NCBI RefSeq assembly: GCF_039769985.1
Contig: NZ_JBDNCH010000002.1
Span: 2,604,001 to 2,668,000 of the forward strand
Direction of reading: 5' to 3'
Length of the DNA stretch: 64,000 nucleotides
DNA from: Ponticoccus litoralis
GTDB lineage: Bacteria; Pseudomonadota; Alphaproteobacteria; Rhodobacterales; Rhodobacteraceae
Part shown: positions 27,828-36,267 of the stretch, in pieces
Numbering within the stretch: position 1 is the stretch's first letter
Layout of the letters: every line of letters starts with the position of its first letter
Notes under the pieces: model-generated
Database searches by the model: none
What the model was told of the DNA's origin: nothing
The model's input: the letters and a program-made list of their open reading frames with translations, nothing else
Made by a program: the position numbers and the translations under genes

Positions 27828-29080
27828 TCAGGCGGCCTCGGCGTCGTCGACACCGATGGCGATGAGTTGGACGGCCAGCTTCGCGATCTCCTTGCGGAGC
27901 GGGTTCTTGGCCGCATGGGTGGCCAGCGGAAGCCCGTGGTCGCAGGCCTGTGCCACCACCCGCCCGCCGTCGGGCAATTGCACGTCCAGCGCGATTTCCA
28001 GTGCTGTCGGCCATGCGTTTGACCCGGCTTTTCGCCTGAAGGTCGGTGAATTTCGGCGCGCGGTTCAGCACAAAGCGGATCTTCTCGAAGGGCAGGTCCT
28101 CGGACTTCAGCGCCTTCTTCAGCCGCAGCGCGTTCTGGGCGGACCGCATGTTCAGTTCGACCATGGCCAGGTAGATCTGCGCCTCTGTCAGCACCGTTTC
28201 CGTCCACTGGACGACGGTCCCCGGCATGTCGATGACGATGTAGTCGAAGTGATCGCGGGCGACGTCGAGGATCTTGTGCACCTCGGCGGGGCCGATGAGG
28301 TCGAGCGGCAGGATATCCGCCGGAGAGGTCAGCACCTGCAACTTGCCCTCGTAGCTGGACAGCGCCTGGCCAAAACTGTCGCCGTCCATCGCGTCGATGT
28401 CCGAGAGCAGTTCGTAGACGTTCTCGCGCCGGGGCAGGTCGAGGTAGGTCGAGACCGAACCGAACTGCAGCCCGAGGTCGATCAGGCAGACGCGCGGCTG
28501 CTGGTCCTTGTCGCCGGAGGTGGCCAGCTCATAGGCAAGGTTGACCGCAAGCGTGGAGGCGCCGACGCCCCCGGCAAGGCCCTGTACCGCGATCAGAACG
28601 CCGTCGCCGCCGCCCTTCAGCGTGACGCCGGTGGGCGCAGGGGCGGCTGGTTCTGGGGTGATCGCGACAGGGGCCGGGGCGCGCAGCCGTTCGACCGCCG
28701 CGCCCAGTTCGCCCTCGGGCAGGGGATAGGGCACGAATTCGTCGGCGCCCTTGCGCAGAAGCTGGTGCAACGAGGCCGGGGTCACGTCTTCGGCGATCAG
28801 CACGACCTTGATGCCGGCATCCCGCGCGCTGGCGATGATGCTGGACAGCATCGGCAGGTCGGGTTCGTCGATGGCGTCGATCGCCATGGCGATGAATTCC
28901 AGCGTGGCGGCTTCGGGCTGGTGAAAGAAGGCGGCGGCCTCCTCGAACCCCAGGTCGCCCCATGCCTCGCCCAGCAGGGTTTCCATGTCCTCGATCAACA
29001 GGTCGAAGTTCTGCACGTCCCGGCTGATCGTGCAGGCCACGATGGGGGGCTTCTGCCTCTGTATCGGTCAAGCTCGTCAT
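27828..29080 (-). CDS. tadZ: TadZ/CpaE pilus-localisation ATPase (two frameshifts)
   Basis: MinD/ParA-like polar localisation factor, about 417 residues, with an N-terminal receiver-like domain (IAMAIDAIDEPDLPMLSSII, VLIAEDV). The nucleotide loop reads LAGGVGASTLAVNLA: the usual signature lysine is Ala and the P-loop lysine is missing, a degenerate form known in TadZ proteins. DLGLQFGSV and IVIDMPG follow. Shifts: an extra C in a C-run at about 29045 (start MTSLTDTEAEAPIVACTISRD) and CCAGTGC at 28002, after which the C-terminus reads LEIALDVQLPDGGRVVAQAC to the stop at 27828. Confidence 0.9.
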
Positions 29081-29441
29081 GCCTCGCGTCCTTCTTGGCT
29101 CGGTCCCGGAGGGGCGACGACATTCTGTCGGGCCTCTTGCTCCGCGACCGCCACCGCCGAGTCGGGTCGGCGGAGTGGTCCTGAGAGGTCAAACTCACCG
29201 GAAAAGGCGGCAACATTTGGGCCGAAAAACCGAAATTGTGCGGTGATTCCGGACGACGGGTCTGGTCGGGGAGGGGGTGTCGGTCCTGTTTCGGACCGTG
29301 CGCCAAGGCCTGCCTGCGCGCATGGAAGGGGGTGATGAAGGGGGGCAGCGGCCTGTCGATCGCGCGGAAATGGGGCAGAAACGCGACGGGGCGGCCGCAG
29401 CCGCCCCCTTGCCGATGCGCGTGCCCCGTCCGGCGCCGCCT
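29081..29441. other. Intergenic region upstream of tadZ
   Basis: 361 bp between the OmpA-like gene and tadZ, both minus strand. A GC-rich imperfect hairpin (CCACCGCCGA...TCGGCGGAGTGG, about 29147-29176) lies just upstream of tadZ. No gene seen; a second promoter for the tadZ-cpaF-tadBC part of the locus is plausible but not identified. Confidence 0.4.
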
Positions 29442-30116
29442 TTACTGGTCGATGCCGAAATCCCGGCCCTGCAGCCCGGTCAGGCCGCTCTCCGGTTCCG
29501 CGCTGTTGACGTATTCGCGATAGATCACCTCGGCGTATTTGCCGTCGAGGATGGTCGGATGCCCGGTCACGAAGCCCGAAACCTCTGTCACGGTGCGCCG
29601 GTTGCGGCGTTCACGGCCCTCGGTCACGATCAGCGGCTGGGTCTCGCCGAAGGAGACCACCGCCTCGAGCCGCGTGCGCGAGATGCCCCGGCTGACGAGG
29701 AAATTCACCACCGTATTGGCGCGCTTCAGGCCAAGCGCCTTGTTGTACCCGGCGCTGCCGACCTTGTCGGCGTGGCCGTAGACGCGGAAGCGGACCTCGG
29801 GGAACTGGCGGATCCAGCGCGCCTGTTCGCGCAGGGTGTCGATGGCGCCCTGATCCAGCGTGGACGAGTTGAAGGCGAAGTTGACCGTGGTCAGCACCTC
29901 CGAGGCGAAGCGCTGCGACAGGTCGTAGACGTATTGCTTCTGCCCGGTCATGTACTGGTGGTTGTTCATGGTGGCATTGCCGAAGTCTCCGGTGTCGATC
30001 AGCGACCCGGCCTCGCGGTTGAAGCCGTTGACGTCGTGCGCCGCGCAGCCCGAAAGCATCGCCCCGGCCGAGAGGCCCAGCATCGTCAGTCGGAGGGTCT
30101 TTCGCGTCTGCATCAT
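29442..30116 (-). CDS. OmpA-family lipoprotein of the tad locus
   Basis: 224 residues. Lipobox LSGC (GLSAGAMLSGCAAH). The C-terminal OmpA peptidoglycan-binding domain shows VNFAFNSSTLDQGAIDTL, VRFRVYGHADKVGSAGYN, LGLKRANTVVNFLVSRGI and ERRNRRTVTEV. It probably anchors the outer-membrane secretin complex to the cell wall. It lies 4 bases after the secretin gene. Confidence 0.9.
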   Translation of the reverse strand: MMQTRKTLRLTMLGLSAGAMLSGCAAHDVNGFNREAGSLIDTGDFGNATMNNHQYMTGQKQYVYDLSQRFASEVLTTVNFAFNSSTLDQGAIDTLREQARWIRQFPEVRFRVYGHADKVGSAGYNKALGLKRANTVVNFLVSRGISRTRLEAVVSFGETQPLIVTEGRERRNRRTVTEVSGFVTGHPTILDGKYAEVIYREYVNSAEPESGLTGLQGRDFGIDQ

Positions 30117-30120
30117 CCGT

Positions 30121-31551
30121 TCAATCCATCACGTAGCCGTAGGAGCCGGTGTAATCCTGCTTTGCCACCTCTCCGGCACCGCCGCGGACGGGGGTGCGGA
30201 TCGGGTCGGCGCCCACGGTCTTGCCGCGCAGGAAGAGGTCCTTCTCGGTCGGCGGCACGACGCGGTCGGTGGGCAGGGCAAAGGCCTCGCCCCGGGTCGG
30301 CGTCACGAGGTGTGGCGTCACGATGATGACCAGCTCGGACTGTTCGCGCTGGTACGAGGCGCTGCGGAAGAGCGCGCCCAGCACCGGCACGTCACCCAGC
30401 CACGGCACCTGGTCGTTGAGGTCCTGGAAGTCGTCCATCAAGAGGCCGGCGATGGCAAAGCTTTCGCCGTCGCGCAGTTCCACCGTGGTCGAGGTCTCGC
30501 GCCGCCTGAAGGCATTGACCGCGATGTCGGACAGGACGACCGCGTTGTTGGTGTCGATGGAAGAGACCGCCGCTTCCAGTTCGAGGTTGATCAGATCGCC
30601 GTCCACCACCCGGGGAATGAAGTTCAGCTCGACACCGAAGGGCTTGTATTCGATGGAAATCGTGTTGTTCTGCTGGGCCACCGGGATCGGGTATTCGCCA
30701 CCGGCGAGGAACTTCGCCTCCTGCCCGGACAGGGCGGTCAGGTTCGGCTCTGCCAGCGTGCGGACGACGCCCTTGCGCTCCAGCGCCTCCAGCAGGATGC
30801 CCACTTCCAGCCCGCCGGCATTGAAACCGAAAAGCGTTGCGCCCTGCGTGTCGACAGTGCGTGGCCGAAGCTTGTCCGCCACGGCGTCCACATTGGCGAA
30901 GGGGGCTGCATTGCCGGTGCCGACCTCAAGCCCCAGATCGCCGTTCAGGACAGAGCCCCCGGTCGCGATGGAGGCGGCAAGCGACTTGGCCGCCGTGCGC
31001 TGCATCTCTGCGAAGCGGACCTTCAGCATGACCTGCTGCACGCCGCCGACGCCCATCAGGTTCGACACCCGCTCGGGCGCGTAGCGTTCCGCAAGATCCA
31101 GCGCGCGCTGCATGCGCATGGTCGACGACACGGTGCCCGACAGCACGATGCCGTCGTTGGCGGTGCGCACCTCGATCTTCTCGTCCGGAAGGATCTGGCG
31201 CAGCCGCTCCTTGAACTCGGACACATCCGCCGACACGCGGACATCGACATTGGTGATCAGCCGGCCCTGCGGGTCGAGGATGGTCAGCGTCGTCGTGCCC
31301 GGCGTCTTGCCCAGCACGTAGATGGTGCGATCCGAAAGCGAGGATATGTCGGCGATGGCCGGATTGGCGATGGACAGCTCTGCAAAGGGCACGTCGCTTT
31401 CGACCACCACGGCCCGGTTCATCGGGACACTGAGGATCTGTTCGGTCCCGGTGCGGACCACATGCACGGTTTCGGCCTGGACAGCCTCCGCCAGCGGGGC
31501 AAACCCCAAGGTCAGCCCCAGAAGGGCCGCCTTCACAAAGTCGAATTTCAT
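30121..31551 (-). CDS. cpaC: Tad pilus outer-membrane secretin CpaC/RcpA
   Basis: 476 residues from ATG 31549-31551. Signal peptide MKFDFVKAALLGLTLGFAPLAEA; a pilus/BON-type N-domain with VPFAELSIANPAIADISSL, and the secretin core with VGGVQQVMLKVRFAEMQR, LAEPNLTALSGQEAKFLAGGEYPIPV and VPWLGDVPVLGALFRS. Forms the ring through which the Flp pilus leaves. An upstream in-frame ATG at 31641 is rejected because the signal peptide starts at the chosen Met. Frame intact. Confidence 0.94.
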   Translation of the reverse strand: MKFDFVKAALLGLTLGFAPLAEAVQAETVHVVRTGTEQILSVPMNRAVVVESDVPFAELSIANPAIADISSLSDRTIYVLGKTPGTTTLTILDPQGRLITNVDVRVSADVSEFKERLRQILPDEKIEVRTANDGIVLSGTVSSTMRMQRALDLAERYAPERVSNLMGVGGVQQVMLKVRFAEMQRTAAKSLAASIATGGSVLNGDLGLEVGTGNAAPFANVDAVADKLRPRTVDTQGATLFGFNAGGLEVGILLEALERKGVVRTLAEPNLTALSGQEAKFLAGGEYPIPVAQQNNTISIEYKPFGVELNFIPRVVDGDLINLELEAAVSSIDTNNAVVLSDIAVNAFRRRETSTTVELRDGESFAIAGLLMDDFQDLNDQVPWLGDVPVLGALFRSASYQREQSELVIIVTPHLVTPTRGEAFALPTDRVVPPTEKDLFLRGKTVGADPIRTPVRGGAGEVAKQDYTGSYGYVMD

Positions 31552-31925
31552 GTGACCTGCCTTTCGATCACGCCTCTGCATCCGGGTCTTTTCGCCCGCA
31601 TTTTGACAAAGCCTGCTGCAATTCCCGATTTTTTGCAACAATCAATGCCTTCGCGCCCGGCCTTTATGTGGATATCTCGCAACAGGTGTGATGGGCGGGC
31701 CCGGGGTGTTCTCTTTTAGGTTGCGCGTCTGTGGCGGGCTCGCCCGGGGCGTCTGCCCGTCGGGCCTCAGCCCGTGACTTTGCCAAGGGCCTGCCGGGGC
31801 CATCGACCCCGCCGTTGTCCGGCGGGGCAGGGGTTTAGGATCGCGCCATGGCTTGTGGTCCCGCACGGGCCGGGGGGCCGAGGATGCGGAAAGCCCCCGC
31901 GCTGCCCGTGGTCGTCGGGCCTTGG
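31552..31925. other. Gap between cpaB and cpaC with no gene
   Basis: 374 bp inside the tad locus. It is long for an operon gap and holds AT-richer bases near 31600-31650 (CCGATTTTTTGCAACAATC), so a separate promoter for cpaC onward is possible. No conserved frame recognised. Confidence 0.4.
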
Positions 31926-32791
31926 TCAGTTGGTGCAGGGGATCGGGATCTCGACCACTTCGGCGCCCCGGCGCACGCGGGTTACGCAGGGCTGCGCCGC
32001 CTCCGGTGCCTGCTGCTCGACCTCGGGCAAGGCCCAGCAAGGCGCGCTGGTCGACCTCGATGGCCTCGGCCACGGTGTCGTCGTTGTGGCCCATCAGCGA
32101 CAGCGACAGGTTGCCGGTCGATTGCGCCTGAGCCAGTGGCCGCGACCTGCTGCGGGCTGGCGGCGACCGTCACGGTCCGGGCGATGGTGGCAGAGTTCAG
32201 CTCGGTTACCGCCATCTGGTCGATGGCGATCAGGCGCACCCCCGTCTCGATCAGCTTGGTCACATCGCCCTCGGGCAGGTTCGGATCGTTGGACCCGATC
32301 CGCCCGGTCCAGTAGACGTCCACCCGGTCGCCGGGGCGCAGAAAGCCGGAAACGCCGGTGGCCACATCCACCTTGATCGCAAAGGCGCGCTGCCCGCGAT
32401 CCAGCCGCGAGGTCAGGCCGGCATCGCCGCCGGGCTCCGAGACCTTGACCGCCATGACGGCCTCGAACTTCTCGATCGGGCGCATGGCAACGCGGGGCGC
32501 ATCGCCGGGCTGGAAAAGCGGTGTCTCGGCGTCGAAGATGCCCTCGGGCAGGATCTCCTTCGGCCAGTTTGCCAGCACGACGTCCTCGGCGGTCACCGGC
32601 TCGCCATAGGCGATGGCGCGCTTGGCCACGTAGATCTGCTGCGTCGGGATCGCGCCGACGTTCTTGGCGCGCTCCTGCTGAAGCGCCGTTTCGTAGGCGC
32701 CGATGTAGTTCTGCGCCATGTAGACGGCGAAACCGGCCAGGCCGATCCCGGCGATGAGCACAAGTCCGAATAGAAGTCGCATCTGGATCAC
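31926..32791 (-). CDS. cpaB: Tad pilus assembly protein CpaB/RcpC (two frameshifts)
   Basis: Periplasmic, membrane-anchored SAF-domain protein, about 288 residues. N-terminal anchor MIQMRLLFGLVLIAGIGLAGF, SAF core IYVAKRAIAYGEPVTAEDVV, and GQRAFAIKVDVATGVSGFLRPGDRVDVYW. Two one-base insertions (32137 in CCAGTGG; about 32024 in CCTCGG) scramble the C-terminus. Restored it reads LAQAQSTGNLSLSLMGHNDD and ends IPIPCTN at 31926. The gene precedes cpaC on the minus strand. Confidence 0.9.
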
Positions 32792-32930
32792 CTTTGAAAC
32801 AGCTGTCCGACCGGGGCCGGACCGGGAAGTGTCTGCCCCAGTCTCACCGGGGTTTGGGGCGAAAGCGGGGCGGTCGCGCGGTGCTTTTCCGGCGCCACCG
32901 GGCCCGTCGTTTCGGTCGGAAATGCAAAGG

Positions 32931-32963
32931 GGCGCCCGCCTTCCGGTCTGGAAGACGGGCGCC
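32931..32963 (-). terminator. Strong hairpin between the Flp pilin and cpaB
   Basis: Minus strand: GGCGCCCGTCTTCC, 5-nt loop, GGAAGGCGGGCGCC, followed by CCTTTGCATTT. The 14-bp stem is almost perfect. It lies 19 bases after the first pilin stop and would let pilin mRNA accumulate over the downstream machinery, an arrangement often seen in tad loci. Confidence 0.6.
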
Positions 32964-32981
32964 TGGAAACAGGGGCAAGCG

Positions 32982-33161
32982 TCAGAAGTTGTTCTGTTCG
33001 GTCAGTTCGGTTGCCACAGCGTCCCGCAGTCCCAGCGTAGAGGTCTCGATCGCCGTGTAGGCGGCGATACACAGACCGATCATCGCTGCGGTCAGGACGA
33101 CCCAGTCGACGGTGACCGCGCCGTCTTCTTCGTTCGAAAAGGTCGACAGGCGGTTGCACAT
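32982..33161 (-). CDS. Flp-type pilin, divergent copy (59 residues)
   Basis: Too short to be picked up by a 60-residue cut-off. Translation: MCNRLSTFSNEEDG, then AVTVDWVVLTAAMIGLCIAA and a soluble tail ending TELTEQNNF. The DG/AVTVDW junction is the expected prepilin cleavage site; the hydrophobic helix follows. It differs from the second pilin by two cysteines (positions 2 and in GLCIAA) and a shorter basic leader. Probably a minor pilin or pseudopilin; this is inference. It lies between the second pilin and cpaB. Confidence 0.85.
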   Translation of the reverse strand: MCNRLSTFSNEEDGAVTVDWVVLTAAMIGLCIAAYTAIETSTLGLRDAVATELTEQNNF

Positions 33162-33210
33162 CGCATTTCTCCGGAATGGGGCTGTATGGGGTCTTGGCTT
33201 TCCTCACGCT

Positions 33211-33232
33211 CGCCCGCCGCGTACGGCGGGCG
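33211..33232. repeat. Perfect hairpin between the two pilin genes
   Basis: CGCCCGCCG-CGTA-CGGCGGGCG, a 9-bp perfect stem with a 4-nt loop and no T-run. Could stabilise the upstream pilin mRNA end. Confidence 0.5.
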
Positions 33233-33277
33233 TTCGCATTGTGGCCTCTTCGTAGAGCCCCGGACCTATGCCGGAGA

Positions 33278-33467
33278 TCAGTTGCCGAAGTTGGTGTTCT
33301 CGGTTGCGACGGCGGTGGCGGCGGTGCCGATCAGCGTCTGGGTGTTGGCCGAGATGGTGCCGTATGCGGCAATCGCCAGTGCCCACGACGGCGGCGGTCA
33401 GAACAACCCAGTCAACCGTGACTGCGCCGTCTTCGTCCTTGCGGAAGTTCTTGATGAAGTTGATCAT
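33278..33467 (-). CDS. flp: Flp-type major pilin (frameshifted)
   Basis: About 62 residues: MINFIKNFRKDEDG, cleavage, AVTVDWVVLTAAVVGLAIAA, then YGTISANTQTLIGTAATAVA and the end NTNFGN. One inserted base at 33380 (CCAGTGCCC for CCAGGCCC) shifts the frame after AAVVG. Canonical Flp carries E-Y after the cleavage glycine; here it is D-W (VTVDW), as in other Rhodobacteraceae. First gene of the locus with GGAGAG before the start; the main structural pilin by position. Confidence 0.9.
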
Positions 33468-33826
33468 GGTCTCTCTCCGTAGAAGTGTGTTTGCTCACAT
33501 TCACCTTCGGGGGCTTGCTGCGGGCCTCTCTCACTTGCCCTGTTCCCTCGTTGGTATGACCCTAATTAGCCCTTCCTTTGCGGCGAGATTTGGACCGGAT
33601 TGGATTGATTTTGGGTTTTGATCGGGGCCTTGTCGGGGCGCGAACAAGTATTTGGAATTGACCCCCTCTTTCAGGGATTTCTCTCTGGAAAGGGGCGGCA
33701 GACCAGTCCTTTGGACGGGAAAACCCGCCACAGCCGTTCACGCAGGGGCAACACTTCGTGGAAATGGGTCCGGTTTTGTGCCAGACTGGCGGAAAACATG
33801 CCGCAGGCAGAAGAACGAGCAGGTCC
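33468..33826. other. Divergent promoter region: pilin genes / lytic transglycosylase
   Basis: 359 bp, more AT-rich than its surroundings between 33540 and 33660. It should hold the main tad promoter (minus strand). No clear regulator box was found; a full CtrA-type TTAA-N7-TTAA is absent. Confidence 0.5.
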
Positions 33827-34681
33827 ATGGCAGTCAGACTCCTTTGCGCCGCCGCGCTTGGCGCGACCCTTGCGCTGTCCGCGGCAGCGGAAGCCCCGCA
33901 GCCCTTCGCCGATTTTTCCGCCAAGCGGGTGAAACCGCCCGCCTCGGGCGCCAGGAAGCGCATCACCGTGCAGATCGCGCCGCGCGCCAACCCGGCGGTG
34001 CCGCCGCTGCCGCAGAAATCCGCCCCTGCGCCAGAGGCAAAGCCTGTCTCGACCGCCGCCGCCGCCGTTGCGCCCGCCGCCCCGTCGACCCGCTACGGCT
34101 GGTTCTGGAGCACGGTCTCCGCAAGGCAGGAAGACAGCGGTCCAGGCCGGCTGGAACCGGCGCTGATGACACTGGGCAGGGGGCCGGCGGGCGAACGGGT
34201 GGCTGCGCCGCGCCTTCAGGCGCTGCAGGACATCGCGGCGCGCCACGGCAAGGACATCCTGCGGGAAACGGTGGGCACCCGGGTCTCGCCGGCGCTGGCC
34301 CTGGCGGTGATCTCGGTCGAATCCGGGGGCCGCAAGGATGCGGTCAGCGGCGCCGGTGCGCAGGGGCTGATGCAGCTCATGCCCGCCACCGCCGCGCGTT
34401 TCGGCGTGACGGACAGCCTCGACCCGGCGCAGAACATCGCGGGCGGCGTCGCCTTCCTCGACTTCCTCATGCAGAAATTCGACGGCGATCCGATCCTCGT
34501 CCTTGCAGGCTACAACGCGGGCGAAAACTCCATCGGCCAGCATGGCGGCGTGCCGCCCTATGCCGAGACCCGCGACTACGTGCCCAAGGTGCTCGCCGCC
34601 TTCGAGGTCGCCATGGGCCTCTGCCTGACGCGCCCCATGCTGGTCTCGGACGGCTGCGTCTTCCAGGTCGCGGCGCGCTGA
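33827..34681 (+). CDS. Exported lytic transglycosylase (SLT domain)
   Basis: 284 residues. Signal peptide MAVRLLCAAALGATLALSAAAEA, a Pro/Ala-rich linker, then the goose-lysozyme-like SLT domain with the catalytic glutamate in AVISVESGGRKDAVSG and the markers GLMQLMPATAARFGV, NIAGGVAFLDFL and LAGYNAGENSI. Cleaves peptidoglycan glycan strands; next to the tad locus it might open the wall for the pilus, but that is inference. Start chosen at ATG 33827, the first Met of the signal peptide. Confidence 0.93.
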   Translation: MAVRLLCAAALGATLALSAAAEAPQPFADFSAKRVKPPASGARKRITVQIAPRANPAVPPLPQKSAPAPEAKPVSTAAAAVAPAAPSTRYGWFWSTVSARQEDSGPGRLEPALMTLGRGPAGERVAAPRLQALQDIAARHGKDILRETVGTRVSPALALAVISVESGGRKDAVSGAGAQGLMQLMPATAARFGVTDSLDPAQNIAGGVAFLDFLMQKFDGDPILVLAGYNAGENSIGQHGGVPPYAETRDYVPKVLAAFEVAMGLCLTRPMLVSDGCVFQVAAR

Positions 34682-34699
34682 GGCCCGCGCGCCCTGGGT

Positions 34700-34759
34700 T
34701 TCTTCTTGGTCCAAATACCCTCGGGGTGAGCCCGCAGGGCGAGGGGCTGCGCCCCTCCA
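34700..34759 (+). repeat. Dispersed CTTCTT/GGGGGC-hairpin repeat, copy 5
   Basis: Head TTCTTCTTGGTCCAAATACC, then CTCGGGG, CCGCAGGG and hairpin GGGGC-TGC-GCCCC. Lies 18 bases after the transglycosylase stop, in the same orientation, and before the convergent dehydrogenase end. Confidence 0.85.
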
Positions 34760-34765
34760 CGAAGG

Positions 34766-36181
34766 TCAGCCGCGCAGCACCGCGCCGGGGTTCATGATCC
34801 CCGCCGGATCCAGCGCGACCTTGATCGCCCGCATCGCCGCCAGCTTGGCCGGATCGCCGTAGCGTTCCAGGTCGCCGACCTTCAGCCGCCCGATGCCGTG
34901 CTCGGCGCTGACAGAGCCGTCGAGCGCATGCACCACGTCATGCACGCAGGTCTTGATCGCCTCGCGCAATGCGCGGAACTCCGAGGCCTTGCGCCCCTTC
35001 GGCGGGAAGACGTTGTAATGCAGGTTGCCGTCGCCGACATGGCCGAAGCAATTGATCCGGAAGTCCCCCAGTTCCGCCAGAGCCGGTCCGCCGCGCGCGA
35101 TGAACTCGGGCAGGGCGCTCAGCGGCACGGCGATGTCATGGCTGGAAATCGCGCCGATATGGCGGTTGGCTTCCGGGATCTGCTCGCGGCAGGCCCAGAA
35201 ATCCGCCGCTTGCTGTTCGCTCTGCGCGACCATGCCGTCGTCGACCAGCCCGGCCTCCAGCGCCTCGCCGAACAGTAGCTCCAGCGCCGCGTCCGGATCC
35301 TGCCCGGCGCCAAGCCCGATCTCGATCAGCACCGCCCATTCCGGCGGCTCCGGCCAGGGTTGCCGGACCTCGGGCATCGCCTCGGACAGAAAGTCGAAGC
35401 CCATGCGGTGGATCAGCTCGAAGGCGCTGATCTGCTCGCCCAGCTGTCCGCGCGCCATGGACAGAAGGTCCAGCGCCGCCTGCGGTCCCGCGACCGAGAG
35501 GATCGCCACACTGGTGGCGGCGGGCCGGGGGAACAGCTTCAGGCTGGCCGCCGTGATCAGCCCCAGCGTTCCCTCGGCGCCGATCAGCAGGTGGCGCAGG
35601 TCGTAGCCGGTGTTGTCCTTGCGCAGCCGTTTAAGCCCGTGCCACAGCGTGCCGTCCGGCAGCACCGCTTCCAGCCCCAGCACCAGATCGCGGGCATTGC
35701 CGTAGCGCAGCGTGTTCACCCCGCCCGCGTTGGTCGCCAGCAGGCCGCCGATCCGCGCCGAGCCTTCCGAGCCGAGCGACAGGGGAAACAGGCGCCCGGC
35801 CTCTTCGGCGGCGGCCTGCACGTCGGTCAGGATGGCGCCCGCCTCGACCGTCAGCACGTTCTCGACGGCGCTGACGGCGCGTATACGGGTCATGCGTTCC
35901 AGCGAGATCACCAGCGGCGCGGGCTGATCGGGCGAGACCTGCCCACCCACAAGCCCCGTCCCGCCGCCGTAGGGCACCAGTGCCCACGCCCGCCGCCGCG
36001 CAGGCACGGACGATTGTCGCGGCCTCTTCGGCGCTGCGGGGCAGGGCGACCCAGCCGGCGCTGCCTTTCCAGTGCCCGCGCGGCTCTTCCAGATAGCGGG
36101 GTTCGGCGCGGCGCAGGGTATCGGCGGGAAGGGTCTTTGCCAGACTGTCGGCAAAGGCGTCATCGGCGGGGAAAGCGGCAT
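34766..36181 (-). CDS. FAD-linked 2-hydroxyacid dehydrogenase, GlcD/Dld-like (two compensating frameshifts)
   Basis: About 471 residues, FAD-binding type 4 (VAO) family that oxidises D-2-hydroxyacids such as glycolate, D-lactate or D-2-hydroxyglutarate; the exact substrate is not determinable. Seen: VPYGGGTGLVGGQV, LFPLSLGSEGSARIGGLLATNAGG, GYDLRHLLIGAEGTLGLIT, and at the C-terminus CFGHVGDGNLHYNV and SVSAEHGIGRLK. Start ATG 36179-36181 (GAGGA nearby). A missing base near 36163 and an insertion at 35981 (CCAGTGCCC) cancel each other; restored, the N-terminus reads MPLSPADDAFADSLAKTLPA. Both ends are in the same frame. A palindrome lies upstream. Confidence 0.87.
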   Translation of the reverse strand: MPLSPPMTPLPTVWQRPFPPIPCAAPNPAIWKSRAGTGKAAPAGSPCPAAPKRPRQSSVPARRRAWALVPYGGGTGLVGGQVSPDQPAPLVISLERMTRIRAVSAVENVLTVEAGAILTDVQAAAEEAGRLFPLSLGSEGSARIGGLLATNAGGVNTLRYGNARDLVLGLEAVLPDGTLWHGLKRLRKDNTGYDLRHLLIGAEGTLGLITAASLKLFPRPAATSVAILSVAGPQAALDLLSMARGQLGEQISAFELIHRMGFDFLSEAMPEVRQPWPEPPEWAVLIEIGLGAGQDPDAALELLFGEALEAGLVDDGMVAQSEQQAADFWACREQIPEANRHIGAISSHDIAVPLSALPEFIARGGPALAELGDFRINCFGHVGDGNLHYNVFPPKGRKASEFRALREAIKTCVHDVVHALDGSVSAEHGIGRLKVGDLERYGDPAKLAAMRAIKVALDPAGIMNPGAVLRG

Positions 36182-36227
36182 GCTGGTCCTCGTGGCGGCT
36201 GAAATCCTCTCGCCCCGGTCGGGCTGA

Positions 36228-36248
36228 GTATTGCATACACTTGGATAC
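36228..36248. promoter_or_regulatory. Palindromic operator-like site upstream of the dehydrogenase
   Basis: GTAT-TGC-ATAC (36228-36238) is a perfect inverted repeat followed 4 bases later by a second half-site GGATAC. It is 47 bp upstream of the proposed dehydrogenase start and inside an 86-bp gap. The shape fits a GntR/FadR-type operator; no such regulator is in the window. Confidence 0.4.
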
Positions 36249-36267
36249 TATCTGCGGCAAGCCGGGG

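Noticed and set aside
30590..30604. TTGATCAGATCG near cpaC as an FNR site
   Set aside because: Inside coding sequence and the second half-site does not match.
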